Source: Eremomyces bilateralis CBS 781.70
Lineage: Eukaryota > Ascomycota > Dothideomycetes > Eremomycetales > Eremomycetaceae
Direction: 5' to 3'
Assembly (NCBI RefSeq): GCF_010015585.1
Contig: NW_022985106.1
Span: 1 to 64,000 of the forward strand
DNA: 64,000 nucleotides
Part shown: positions 35,317 through 47,754 of the stretch, in pieces
How the letters are laid out: the number at the start of each line of letters is the position of its first letter
Position numbering within the stretch: position 1 is the stretch's first letter
Position numbers and translations under genes: made by a program
Notes under the pieces: generated by a model
The model's input: only the letters and a program-made list of their open reading frames with translations
Databases searched by the model: none
What the model was told of the DNA's origin: nothing

Positions 35317-38300
35317 ATGGAACGACCAAATGGCTATCCTAGACCTCCAGGTCCTCCAGGTCCAGGTCCTCCAGGTCCAGGTCCTCCAGGTCCAGGTCCT
35401 CCAGGTCCTCGAGGCCAACAGAAGGGCCCTCCTCCGGGTTGGTCACCGTCAGAGGGACGCCCACGAGCTCCAATGACGCGGGCACAGCGGTTTGAAGATG
35501 AGAAACGACGGTTAATTGAGAGTTGCTTTTCCAAGTTGAACAATATGGGAGCCCGTGAGACATCCATTCGTCACGTTTCCCATTGATATATACGCTAACG
35601 GATGTATGTATAGCCGTCGAATCATATATCACGCATGTCCGAGTTGAAGAAGACGGCCAATATCCCCAATCACCCCCCGCCCCAGACTCCCTCCCTAGCA
35701 ACAAGAAGGCCCGTATAATTGTCGTTGGGGTAAAAGACTCGGGGCGGGTAAGGCTACACAAGACGAGGGAGAATGCTAACGGGAGCTTCTCGATTGGGAA
35801 GACCTGGCCATTGGAAGAGTTCACGAAAGTCGAATCGTTTTCAAGCAGCAACCCGACCGATCCGGAGGGTATCCAACGGAAACAATGGGCGGGCGACCGG
35901 GGGTTTATTGTCACCATAGGAAAGCCATATTATTGGGCAGCCGGCACGGCGAAAGAGAAGGAATTTTTCATTGCCAGTCTGGTGAAAATTTACAAGAAGT
36001 ATACCGAGGGTAAAATCCCAGAACTGGTTGGGTTCACACCGCAGGAGGCTGAGCAATTGAAGGGGCCGCCTCTGCGACCCCCAGGTCAACCGGGCCCGCA
36101 TCCTCCACCTGGTCCGCAGCCGCAAGGTCACCCTTCCCCTCCATATAAGAACCCGTTGCAAAGTCCGCCTATGCAAGGTGGCCTCCGCGCTGTCCCACCA
36201 CAGCGGGACCCCTCTCAGGATTCATCCCAGTATCCTCCTTCATCGGCTGGGGCAGGATCCCGCGCGGGACACAGAAGGTCACCATCATCTCAACGCGACG
36301 GCCCCACGCCAGGTCTATCACCCCGCCCGCGAGAACCATCACGGGAACCGCGGCCTCCACCATCGCGAGATGGAGGGTTGCGGAAGTACGCTAGTCAGGA
36401 GCCCGTCATGGGACGAAATCAAACGCCATCGTCCTCGCGCCTCACACCGGAGTCTTCTAGATCCGAGTTGACGTCGCATCGATCAACGACACCGGAACCG
36501 CTAGATATACCCCCCGCGTTGCTTCCACGACAAAGCCCACGAAATCAGAGATCGTACCAGAATGCCCGAGAAGCATTTACTGGTAACCAACGACCGGGTG
36601 AAGGTCTTGGTATCAGCAGCAGCCCGGACAGGCCAAGGGCGACTCCACCGGTACCGCGTGATCGAACCGGATCGAGACCGTCGACGGCCTCAACAATGGA
36701 CAAACCGTTCCGAGAACCCTTCCGAGACGAGCCTCCAGAACGCAAACGACCGCCTTTACGAAACCGCGAGGGTAGCGAAACCCGTTCAATCGCTCCAGAT
36801 GAGCGCGTTGCGGAGTCTCCTGCGCCACTTTTCAGTTCGAATCGCAGACAAGGCATACAGCTTCCTGCGTCCAGTTCTGATAGCAAGCTTTTGAAGGGCC
36901 AGATGGAGAAACCACCTGGTAGCTCCGATCCCTCCCTGGGTGAATCTGCGCGAAGTGAACCATCCCTCGAAGAAACGAAGTCTCAGGACAGCTCGCAAAA
37001 CAAGGGACCCTCTCCAGAGAAGGTGGTGTCTCCGAAACCCGTCATTTCACCGGAACCTAAACCTGTCGTTTCGCCCCCCTCCGACCAAGAAGAGCGCCCT
37101 GGGCTAGGGCAGATGGTCAAGAAAAAGTCCGGCAAAGATGTTGCCAACGCCTTTAGGAAAGCTGCCACTACATATGGGGCATTCAAGCCTAGAGCAGGTG
37201 GAGCACTGGACAAACTTAAAGCGGCCCAGAGCAAATCGAATGAGCCAGATGGCATTAATGCTGTTGTTCCCGCGCCACCGAAACCCAAGCAGAACGACGA
37301 ATCTGTTTCACCCAAAGCAGCTAGGAAGCCTAGCGGAGATCTCTCTACCAAGGCGGCTGTGCCAACGGACAGTGTCCCTCAGCTGACCGTCTCCAGCCCC
37401 ATGTCCCGCCGCCAAGCCATCGTTGATCAGAATGCAGAGAGCTCACTATCAAAACGCAATGCTGAGAAGCTAAACGCGAACGTTGTGGAGATTGAAGCGG
37501 CGCGAAAGCAGCGGCGGCGCTCGCAATATCAGACGAAATGCCTCTCAAAGCTTGGAGTCGATGCATCGATTTTCGAAGGAAGGGGCATCGATTTTGAAAC
37601 GGCGCTGGACGATTTTGGATGGGGCACGAGCATGTTTCAACGTCCCAAGATTGAGGTTTTCGAAGTCGACGTACGGCGAGCGCTTGGACGACTTGAAGCA
37701 GGAAGCTTGCTTGGAGACTTTGAGTCGAATCGAGATCGGGTTGATGTAGTTGAAACCTTGTTCGATCGTGCACTGGCCGAGTGCGACGAATTCGAGGGCT
37801 TGTTGACACTGTATGGTGTTGAGCTGAGTGTAAGTGGTTCGACAATATTGTTCTTCGACTATACTAACATATATTCCAGAGCTTGAACGAGGATATTGCA
37901 TACATTGAAGCCCAATCCCAAGGTCTTCAAGTGCAAACCGCCAACCAGAAGTTGCTTCAAGGCGAGCTGCAAAATCTCCTAGCGACCATCTCCGTCGATA
38001 CGCAACATCTCAAATCGCTCAAGAGTGGCTCCATCAAGAATCCCGAGAGTCTCATGGAGATCGAGAATGCACTTGCCCTACTCTATAAGGCCATGATCAC
38101 GATCGACCCAAGCTTACGAAGCGGTTCAGAAGGCAACGGCCTTGGATCAGGCCGTGATGAGCTGTCTAATATGCGTGCTCTGATGGAGCGCAAAGACACC
38201 TATTTAAGCCAATGTACCCTGTTCATTGCGCGACTGAAGCAGCACATGGACATCACTTTTGGCGCTGCACTCATGGCAACCGAGGACGCGATCAACACTG

Positions 38301-39984
38301 CGAAAGGATACAAAAACGCAACACGCCTTGACCCGGCCCTCCACGATGTTGGGCGGACTGATCTTTGGAAATATAGCCCGCTGATGCTTTTCGTCAAGGA
38401 AATTGATTACACATCATGGGAAGGGCTACTGCGCGTGTACCACACGCGTGCACGCAAGACCTACCACGACGAATGCCGCGAGAATCTCGAGGCGTGGAAA
38501 AAGTCGACCAGAAAGCCAACTGGAGACGAGGCCGACCTACTTTTCACTTCGCAGGAGAAAGAAAACGAGGGCCTCTCGAGTACTGCACGGAAACTCACTG
38601 TCAAGCGTAGTCAAACTCTGGCGCGGACTCTGCGCGCTGGGGGAGGAGAAAAGCAATCACCCACGGAACGATCACAATCGGGCAGTTTGCATGCGTTCGA
38701 AAGTTTCGCCGGCTTCCTCGATCAAGTCGCTCCACTGGTATTCACGGAGCAAAACTTCGTGGTCGACTTCTTTCACGCATCGTCGTCGGAGAGGCTGGAT
38801 TACGCCGAAGCAATTGCTGTGGCGCCACCAGACGAGCGGAGAGGGACGAACCTCCATTCACGCAAAGTTTTCGAACCCGACCGAGCGATGGCAAAGAGGG
38901 TAACGATTGTTATGGAAGAGATATTCTCGTTCTGGCCGAATGACCTGCAGCGGCTAGTGGACTGGGCGGTAAGTCAAGATCCGCTGCAAGGTATCGGCGT
39001 TCTCTGCGCCATTGAACGGAAGATGCTGGAGCTGGAGGAGACGAACCAGGACTTCTTGATCAAGACGCTGCAGAAGAACCACGACAAGTTAACCGGGCAG
39101 TTCGCGAAATTCGTGGAGGATCAGATCCGCGCCATCGAAGACACGAAGGTCAAGATCAAGAAGCGAAAGGGCGTCATCGCGTTCATCAAGATCTTCCCCG
39201 TGTTCTCCTCCGCTATTGAGAACATGCTCCCCTCGTACGACGATCGTGAACGACTCGATGCGCGGACTATGGTCGACGAAGCGTACCAGAAGTTGAACAA
39301 GGCCATGTTCGACAGCTTGCGCATCATCGCCAAGGAAAGTCCCGGAGCGGCGGTCGGTCAAGGCGTCCACAACCAAGGCATAGGTGACCCGGAAGACAAA
39401 GAGGCGCTCAATTACCACATCCTGCTGATCGAGAACATGAATCACTACGTCGAGGAAGTCGACGTCAAGCGCAGCGCGGTCCTCTCCGAATGGGGCGAAC
39501 GAGCGGAACGGGAGATGGAAGAGCATCTTACCTTATATCTGGATGCTGTGATTCGGCGGCCGCTCGGGAAGGTTTTGGTAAGTCACTGAAACACCGTTGA
39601 CGCAACTCATCGAACTCTAACCATTCCCAGGATTTCCTTGAATCCACTGAATCCCTCCTCTCCACTCTCTCCACACCTCCCACTTCCATCGCCACCCGCT
39701 CCTCCCACTCCCAACACGTTTTCCGGAAGCTCCTCGCTGCGTACGATAACAAAGAACTCCGCCGTGGTGTCGACGTGCTGAAAAAGCGGGTCGAGAAGCA
39801 TTTCGGCGATGCGGATGAGCCTGGACTGAGTCGGCCGCTGGTTGACAAGGTGCTCAAGGCGTGCTTAGGCAGATATGTGGACACGGTGGAGCGGGTTGAG
39901 AAGGTGCGGAGAGATGTGTACGAAGGGGATATGGAGGAACAGTTCTGGAAGGTGGATGAGGTGACGGCAGCGTTTCGGAGGTAG
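35317..39984 (+). CDS. sec3: Exocyst complex subunit Sec3
   Basis: Exocyst subunit that binds Rho GTPases and PI(4,5)P2 and marks sites of polarised exocytosis at hyphal tips. Four exons, 35317-35554, 35614-37829, 37880-39577 and 39631-39984, give 1501 residues. Introns are 59, 50 and 53 bp with good branch sites. The N-terminus has a Pro-Gly repeat (about 10-31), then a Sec3-type PH domain (about 80-220: ARIIVVGVKDSGRVRLHKT, IGKTWPLEEFTKVESF). A long disordered Pro/Ser/Arg-rich segment covers about 230-640. Coiled coil and the helical exocyst rod follow to the C-terminus (EDTKVKIKKRKGVIAFIKIFPVF). Length is normal for Aspergillus-type Sec3. The start codon is set by the first ATG and by splicing of exon 1 into VESYITHVRVEEDG. 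Confidence 0.93.
35343..35410 (+). repeat. 15-bp minisatellite inside sec3 exon 1, encoding Gly-Pro-Pro-Gly-Pro units
   Basis: The unit GGTCCTCCAGGTCCA is repeated about four times in frame, giving a collagen-like PPGPGPPGPGPPG stretch near residue 10-31 of Sec3. Copies are almost identical at nucleotide level, so copy number probably varies between strains. Confidence 0.9.
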
Positions 39985-40262
39985 GGCGGGAGTGGATGAC
40001 CAGTGAATGAGGGGCATCAAAAACGGGTATAGCACGGGTTGGCGTTGGCTACTACAGCATAATCTACTTCGTTGTATACTTTCTGTGGATAATTTGGAAC
40101 GGTCCCAGTCTGGGCGATATTGACCACTTGATAGTTACCGTCAAGCGGAAAATCCGACTATTACTGGACCAGATTTGATCTCGATTTCTTCACTGCTGCG
40201 AACATAACGCGACGGGAAACCAATGCTTCACCATTCTCCATTATACGAGCTTCCATAAGTAC

Positions 40263-41492
40263 CTAGAAGATCGCCAGCGCATTTGGCGGAGACCCAACCG
40301 CACCGGAGTAGTTGAGAGGAACGGAAGTGAGCAAAAACGTCCATTTCTTCCGTTCCGCACAAGCTTTCGATAGCGCCTTCAAATCCCAAAGCTCCCCAAT
40401 GGGCATTCCAAACATCCCAAGGAAGTACTGATGAAGCACTGTTGGAACCGTTAGTAGGCTCGCTTCTACATTGCATTGCCATGGCTCACCTAACGCCTCC
40501 GCCGGATCCAGGCCTGAAAACAACTTCGCCCCGTCCACCACCTCAAATGCGGTCATATCGCCCGCGACGGCCGCGAAGTGCTGGTTCCAGAACCACTTCG
40601 CCGCCTCCACGGTGCCCTCGACGCCCACGCACCCGCCGTTCGTCGGATTTGTCATCGCCGCGGTCTGCTGATCGGCATCCAGCCCCTCCATGGCTTCCGT
40701 CAAGCCACTACGGACGAGCAGGATGTCGCCGGGGTGGAAGGTCGTTCCTTGGGATTCGGCGATGGATTGGATGGTGGAGATGGGGATGGCGTGGCTTTCG
40801 AAGGGGGAATAGGAAATGTTGTTGGCGTCGGCGTAGGCTTTGTAGTCGATGAGAACGCCGCGACCGACGACGCCGCCACGAGTGTGCCAGCCTACCACTA
40901 GGTCAGGTATTGAGGATGAGACGGACTGGGTGTCTTACGGTTCAGGGTTGGGAATTGCAACGCTTTCTCGGGGTCGCTGAGATCATCAGCACTCGGTTGA
41001 GCTCCGTTGTAGAAGAGACCAGTGGGCTGGTGCGCGAAGTGGCCTACGGACTATTTAATTTCTATCGATATTGTATGTCGGAGTGTACGTACACAAGCTA
41101 TCCCATTGGCTGCTACACTGGGTGTTGAATTCGATTTCATCGTCGAAGGAGATCCACTTCCAATTGGGTTTGTCCTTGGAGCATAGAACCTTGTGACTGA
41201 GCAGCTTTCGTCCGATTATCGGCGACTTGAAACTGTCGATGCCCCAGCTATCGTGAGATGGTCAGCGTACTCTGCCACGGTCGATGGATTCGGCGCCGTA
41301 CTTGAGGGATATCGTTACGCCGTCCTGGACCTCTGCAGCCGCAGCTTTCACGACACTCGGCGTGAGCAGATTTAGGGTTCCGAATACGTCCTTCTCACCA
41401 TCCTTATCGAAAATACCCCAGGCGCAGCCTTGGGGCATTCCCTCGACCTTGGGTAAGGAGTCGAAGTCAGGGAGGTTGATCTCCTGAGCCAT
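40263..41492 (-). CDS. Cyclase-family (kynurenine formamidase-like) hydrolase
   Basis: Metal-dependent hydrolase fold shared with bacterial kynurenine formamidase; the substrate of fungal members is unknown to me. Five exons on the minus strand, 41302-41492, 41093-41247, 40939-41043, 40490-40891 and 40263-40438, give 342 residues. Introns are 54, 49, 47 and 51 bp. Typical family strings appear after splicing: GCAWGIFDKDGEKDVFGTLN, NTQCSSQWDSL, HQPTGLFYNGAQPS, WHTRGGVVGRGVLIDYKAYA, GDILLVRSGLTEAM and EAANWFW-like EAAKWFWNQHFAAVAGD. The last intron is a multiple of three without a stop, so an unspliced form would add 17 residues. A TATTTAAA element lies about 86 bp upstream. It is convergent with sec3. 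Confidence 0.88.
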
Positions 41493-41998
41493 GGTGAGTG
41501 GTTATGCAGTTGTACAGACAGATACTAAGACAACTTGGATCAATTGAGCAACGAGGCTAGAAGAGAGTGCCATTGCGTTTAAATACACTCACCACTCGGT
41601 GATTTAGATGCAACCTCCGGGCAAGGAAGTCAATCATCCCCTCTTCATCTATGCTTGCATGCATATATATTATTAGCTCGAAGCTCTCCTAGAACCAATC
41701 ACGATGGTATCACTACGACTATGACATACCAGATTTCGTCTCCGCCAACAATGCATATTCGGTTGATATTAGGCAAGTAGCCGGCTAGATCAGTATCCCC
41801 TGGCAGTCTTTCAACCCCTCCTTTGTTGGAGGTTGTTTTTCAAAAAATTATGCTGTTGCCTGGCCGCCTTTGCAATCATCATCACACGGACAGGCAGTAT
41901 ACACGATGGTTTCTTTGATAGAATCCAACCTCGAAGATTTTTTCAATTAAAAGCAAACGAATCTTGAAGACGAGGAATAACAGGACCCCAGGCAGTCC
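41493..41998. other. Intergenic, cyclase promoter and 3' flank of the protease pseudogene
   Basis: 506 bases, AT-rich, with no coding signal beyond the TATA-like element noted above. Confidence 0.5.
41578..41585 (-). promoter_or_regulatory. TATA-like element of the cyclase gene
   Basis: TATTTAAA on the minus strand, about 86 bases upstream of the start codon at 41492. Confidence 0.4.
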
Positions 41999-43342
41999 CT
42001 ATTCTGGATCCGACTTGGGTACGACTAAAACCGTTAGACAACATGGTCGAACTCGGTTGGAGCACACTCACATCGAATTCTCCTTTCATCCCAATCAAGG
42101 ATGGTATAGAATCGTCGTAGGAACGGCCATCCCAAAGCAACCTGGCTGGCGTGGCTCCTCAACACGCCAAAGACACAGACCTCAATATCTTCTGAGGACC
42201 TATACACCTTGAACGTATAATCATACGGCGAGAGCGTGAGATTGTGCGCCATGTCGCCTTCGCCGAGTTCAAGCGTGACGTCTGCCATGTCAAGGCGCAT
42301 CTCGCACGGAAACTCCGGTTGTCCGCCTACCATTCCAGTAATATTATGGTAAATTTGCGCGAAGAGCAGGCCACGCAACTCAGGTGGCAGGGAGATGAAT
42401 GGATCTGCGCTCGCCAGGACGGCGATACTGGAAGAAGGCATCGCCTCGTGCCATTCGTAGGTCCTATTCTCATATGTCAACGAGCTGAGAGGCGTGGCCC
42501 ATGCCATTGCTTGATTGCCGCCAGCCAGGGAAAGATCAATGAACGGCCCGTCGGCAAATTGGGGGAGATGCTCCCCAACGTCAACTCGCCATCATCTCGC
42601 TGGTTGACGGTATCAAAGTCCAATGGACCAGAGGGGAACTTGAGCCCGATGACCGCCTTGTCAATCAACCCGCTCTCTTTGAGCATTGTCCACGGGGGGA
42701 GTTCGGTGCCAGTCCAAGCACTCCGCTGTAGCCAAAATACCACCCAACATATTCCAGGTAACGGATCCGTTCCGCAAAGAGGAACGGGACGTCCGGGAGC
42801 GTGAGATCGGCAATGCTAATCGTCTCTTTCGCGTGGATCCCATTCCACAGTACCCATCCGAAAATCTGGAAGGTTTTAGTGGTTGGTTTGAAGCTCGTTG
42901 ACAAGGTGGAGTTGAGACCATTCCGTCCATATGAACACAGCTTGTCGGGACAGTTGGCGGATTGGATCATCAAATGGTTTGATTCGATGGAGAGGGCGAT
43001 CATGACTGACTGCGGGGGGTCTCAAATGGACAAGTTGAAGCCATAGAGAACGTATGTCACATCCTGTATGCCTTGTCAGTGCATGGCGTGCGAGACACCT
43101 TCTCTGAGCCGTACGTTGAGTAGTTGACGATGCTCATGTTCGGAGTCGATTCCTAGAGCCAGCTGGTGCGTACCTCCCTCTACGGGTTCCCAAGAAATCT
43201 CTTCTCCAAACTGAGGGGCTTTACGATTGTTGGTAGGACCAGACACCCTCCGAAGTTCCGAGCCAAGCGGAATCTTTACTGCAGCAAAGCAGGCTGGAAG
43301 TGCAACCGCCAGTGGGGCTATCCAACGCCACTCCACACGCAT
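41999..43342 (-). pseudogene. Broken pepsin-like aspartic protease gene lacking both catalytic aspartates
   Basis: The fold is clear: a signal peptide (MRVEWRWIAPLAVALPACFA), TYVLYGFNLSI, the flap-like region, SGVLGLAPNSP, GLIDKAVIGLKFPSG, GELTLGSISPNLPTG, ISLPPEL and LGWPFLRRFYTILDWDERRI. Probable introns are 43064-43114 (51 bp) and 42025-42071 (47 bp), ending at TAG 41999-42001. Lesions are an in-frame TGA at 43022-43024, a missing base in a C6 run (42694-42699) and another missing base at about 42544-42550. Independently, the two places where DTGS/DTGT should stand read ALSIESNHL and AVLASADPFISLP, so both catalytic Asp residues are absent. It may have been a non-catalytic pepsin homologue that later decayed; single-base lesions could also be sequencing errors. 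It lies between the cyclase gene and catB. Confidence 0.82.
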
Positions 43343-45342
43343 GATCAAGCACGATGTAAGCAGATTGCAACGCAAAGGTTTCTGATGACGTTCGACAAAG
43401 TTGATAGCACATTAAAATTACACAGACAAACATACAGGAGCGTATTTCTGAGCAGCGACAGACTTTGTTACGATGTTGACGCGTCCTACAGGCTACATGA
43501 AGGATCGGATTAAGATTACGAGGAAGCATAGGCTGGTGAGGCTGTGGCAGGCAGCAGCCAGATGGTGATCCGACGAAACGTTCAACATTGGATTGCAAAC
43601 ATTATTAGATATAGGATAACTGAAAGTCCTGGAATGGATTATGGAGGCAGTCCCATCTGCGAACACTCTCATCACTCTGGAAGTGGACTATCGACACACG
43701 TGTTGTGGGCTGTGGCATCCAATGTGATTTCATCTCAGCTTCAAGATTCCCTTCAACGCTAGATTTAGGGAATACTAACAATTAACGTCCTTTAGTTAGT
43801 TCTCATTTTTTTATCCTATCCTCAATTATTCATCGGAAACTCGGATTCTATCCCGAATCTTATGCTTAGCTCATCTGGAACTCTAGACCACATTTCCTCC
43901 ACTCCACTGGGTTAGTCCATCCGTCCAAGCCTCCGACAGAGTCCGACTGCTTGGTCACCAAATTGTCGACGAGACATCATCCACTCCTCGACCTCCCCTA
44001 GATCCTTGTGAAATTCCGTTGTCTCAGGCCATCGCGAACCCAACCGCTCGGATATCACCTCACTCTCAGTAATCTCTCGCCTATCTCCAAGTCCCCAGTC
44101 TGCAGCGTAGGTCTTGTCATCACGGTCGCTTACAGATATCACTGCTCGAATCCCATTGCCCCTCCGTATTGACAGGGTATTGATTCGATCATGGGAATTC
44201 CGTCATTATGCTGGCGTCTTGGTATATCCCAATATTCCGATATTCCAACTCTCCACTTCCTCTTCTAAGACTTCAGGCCCTGCCGCACATGTTGCCGAGA
44301 TCAGGTGGGGAAACATCGCAACTCGGCCCAGTCCGAGCTCAGAAGTTGCACTCTCAGTCGCCTTTGTCGATCTCTTTGACGGGAAAGGTAGTTCAATTCT
44401 TATATACAATCTCAGACACGAGCTAGGGCACCCAAGTCATCGTTAATTTCCAACGTCCTTAGCTCGATTTATAGTAAGTCCATCGATACAATGCTAGTAA
44501 CGCCGGCAATTGAAGCTGACGATTGGCATGAGCCTTATTGGCTCGAGTATATGGTGGTGATATGTTCGGTACATGTGCATGCTCAACAGCTTCAACCTCA
44601 ACATCCCTAATCCCTACATCCTTGTTCCAGATGCAAGACGTGCCAATATTATTGCTTCCGAGTGTTAGGTAGCACGTTAAACAACAAGTTTATTTGAGGT
44701 GTTTTCAATTCGCCTTGGCCATTGGCCTCGAGTCCACCCCCTGGTCATTATTATACGTCACATTCATTTTAGCGCCCAAGATGCGTGGAGCCGTTTTGCC
44801 CTGCAATTGACGACCTTGAAGTCGCTCTTGACCGTCGCGTCATTCGCGCTGTGCACAATCCCCGCATATCGCTGATCATAGAAGACGAGCGTCGGAGATT
44901 CGAAGGATCATTCGATTTCTGTGCTCGGCGCCGATGCCGTTGTACAGCTAATGGCTTCAGTACCGAACCAAGGGATTGGCATCGATACAATGGTCTAGAT
45001 ATGAACGATGACAAACGCTACTGTCACTTTGGTCTGTCACCGGTCACACAGTTCCCACTGCCATGGAATTCACCTCACTTGAGTACTTTCCTGTCCCACT
45101 TGGTAGACAGGCATACCCGACGTATCGGCAGATACCTGAATTGTGCCAACCTGATTCCGGGATAGTGAGTAACGTTGATTTCAATGCAGTTGTACATGGG
45201 ACCTAGTCTACCAATAATACATCGTTATTCGTTTAGTTCGCATCCAGTCCACAGGTACTTTCCTCCATATAAACGTCAGGCCCCCGTGGAGATCTCAGGT
45301 GGTGGCTTTCCTTGACATTGTTCCTTCTATTCACGTCCCAGA
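43343..45342. other. 2-kb divergent region between the protease pseudogene and catB
   Basis: No confident gene. On the minus strand one frame is open at 44206-44409 and continues below TAA TGA at about 44142-43912; the peptides are unrecognised. A plus-strand frame at 44785-45165 is also unrecognised. The final 100 bases are the catB promoter. Confidence 0.45.
45270..45275 (+). promoter_or_regulatory. TATA box of catB
   Basis: TATAAA lies 68 bases before the catB start codon, in the context CCATATAAACGTC. Confidence 0.5.
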
Positions 45343-47754
45343 ATGCGCGTTACACTCAGCATTGCGGGTGTCGCGTACGCCACTGCTGTTCTAGCAGCAT
45401 GTCCATACATGGGTGGTGAGATGGATATTCGGGACGCTCCAGCAGACCACCATCTACAAGCCCGAGATATTCCTACCGATACAACAGATTTTATGGGCCA
45501 GTTCGAACTCAATGATACGGATGTATATCTCACAAGCGATGCTGGCGGGCCCATCGAGGATCAAGAAAGTTTGAGCGCCGGCGAAAGAGGACCGACTCTT
45601 TTGGAGGATTTTATATTCCGCCAGAAAATCCAGCATTTCGATCATGAGAGGTATGGTGGAATACGAGCCAAAACAAGCTTAAGTGCGCCACCCACTGATA
45701 ATCGACCAGGGTTCCAGAACGAGCGGTGCACGCCAGAGGAGCTGGTACGTTGATGAGGGTAAAATAAAAATTGCATTACTCACATTCTTTTAGGTGCACA
45801 TGGGGTATTTGAATCCTACGGTGATTACTCCAATATTACCGCCTCTTCGTTCCTCTCAGCCAAGGGAAAGAAGACGCCGGCTTTCGTTCGATTTTCCACC
45901 GTTGCTGGAAGCAGAGGGAGCGCTGACACCGCGCGTGACGTCCATGGCTTCGCGGTGAGACTGTACACCGACGAAGGCAACTTCGGTAGGACCGAATATC
46001 CCATAGCTTCCATATCCCACTGACTCCTCTAGACATCGTCGGAAACAACATCCCCATCTTCTTTATCCAAGATGCGATCAAATTCCCCGACCTCATCCAT
46101 GCGGTCAAGCCCGAGCCTGACCGCGAGATCCCCCAGGCGGCCACCGCGCACGACACCGCGTGGGATTTCTTCAGCCAGCAGCCGAGCGCCATGCACACGC
46201 TGTTCTGGGCCATGTCCGGGCATGGCATCGTGAGATCGTTCCGGCACATGGACGGATTCGGCGTACACACGTTCCGTTTCGTCACCGACGACGGCAAGAC
46301 GAAGCTGGTCAAGTTCCACTGGAAGACCCTCCAGGGTAAAGCGAGTCTTTTGTGGGAGGAAGCGCAGGCGATTGCGGGCAAGAACCCGGATTACCATCGC
46401 CAAGACCTGTGGGAGGCGATCGAAGCGGAACGGTATCCAGAATGGGAGGTGAGTGGCTCGTATTGAGTATCCTTCAGGAGTATCCATGCTGACAATTGTA
46501 GTTCGGTGTCCAAATCATGGAAGAAGAGGACGAGCTTCGATTCGGCTTCGATCTTTTGGATTCCTCGAAGCTGGTTCCGGAAGACCTAGTTCCAGTGACC
46601 CCGCTAGGAAAATTGACGTTGAACAAGAATCCGACCAACTACTTCGCGGAAACCGAGCAGATCATGTTCCAACCTGGGCATATTGTCCGTGGTGTGGACT
46701 TTACCGACGATCCGCTTCTGCAGGGACGAATCTTCTCCTATCTCGATACGCAGCTCAACCGACACGGTGGTCCGAACTTCGAGCAGCTCCCGATCAACCG
46801 ACCACGAGTCCCGATTCATAATAACAACAGGGACGGTCAAGGTTCGTTTTGCCGGATATCATTCTGGTTCCCATCTGACCGATCATAGCACAAATGTTCC
46901 TCCCTCTGAACACCGCCGCCTACAGTCCCAACACGCTCAACGGCGGCTCCCCGAAGCAAGCCAACCAACAGCAAGGCCGCGGATTCTTCACCGCCCCTGG
47001 CCGCACCACCACCGGCCGCCTCGTCCGCTCCGTCTCTTCCACCTTCGCCGACGTCTGGTCCCAGCCGCGCCTCTTCTTCAACTCGCTCGTCCCCGCGGAG
47101 CAGCAATTCCTCATCAACGGCATCCGATTCGAGACCAGTATGCTCAAGAGCCAGATCGTCAAGGAAAACGTCCTGATCCAGCTGAACCGCGCCAGCCACG
47201 AAGTTGCCCAGCGCGTCGCCAAGGCCCTCGGAATGGAGGCGCCCGCCCCCGATCCGACCTACTACCACGACAACAAGACGACCGACATCGGGACGGTCGG
47301 CACCCCCCTGCGCAAGCTCGACGGCCTGAAAGTCGGCGTCCTCACCAGCACCTCGAGTGTCGGCTCCGACCCAGATTTCAGCACCAGCTTCGCCTCCTCC
47401 GGCGTGGACGTCGTGGTCGTCGCGGAGTCGCTTCAGGCCGGCGTCGACGTGACCTACTCCGGGGCGGACGCGACGGCGTTCGACGGCGTCATCGTCACCG
47501 AAGGCGCGGCGAAGGTGTTCTCCAACTCAACCGGGTCGACGCTCTTCCCGGCCGGTCGGCCGGTGCAGATCGTCGTTGATGCGTATCGGTACGGAAAGCC
47601 GGTGGCGCTGCTTGGTCGGACGAGTAGTGTGGGGAAGGCGGCGGGGATCGTAAGCGGGCCGGGGGTGTATACTGCGGCTGGGAACATTACGGAGGCGTTC
47701 AAGGAGGGGTTGCGGACGTTTAAGTTCTTGGATCGGTTTGCGATTGATCAGTAG
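45343..47754 (+). CDS. catB: Secreted large-subunit catalase CatB
   Basis: Decomposes hydrogen peroxide; mycelial extracellular or wall catalase of clade 2. Six exons, 45343-45650, 45710-45744, 45794-45985, 46033-46448, 46502-46841 and 46889-47754, give 718 residues. Introns are 59, 49, 47, 53 and 47 bp; the last has an unusual GTTCGT donor. A signal peptide occupies about 1-19. The catalytic His lies in [12 protein letters not shown] (about His110), the catalytic Asn in [11 protein letters not shown] (about 183) and the haem-ligand Tyr in [15 protein letters not shown] (about Tyr397). The C-terminal flavodoxin-like domain of large catalases starts near [11 protein letters not shown]. Exon 2 is only 35 nt but carries part of the active-site loop. 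Matches Aspergillus CatB in order, length and start. Confidence 0.95.

Noticed and set aside
44785-45165. 126-codon plus-strand frame upstream of catB
   Set aside because: No recognisable protein; starts from a non-ATG codon and has unremarkable composition.
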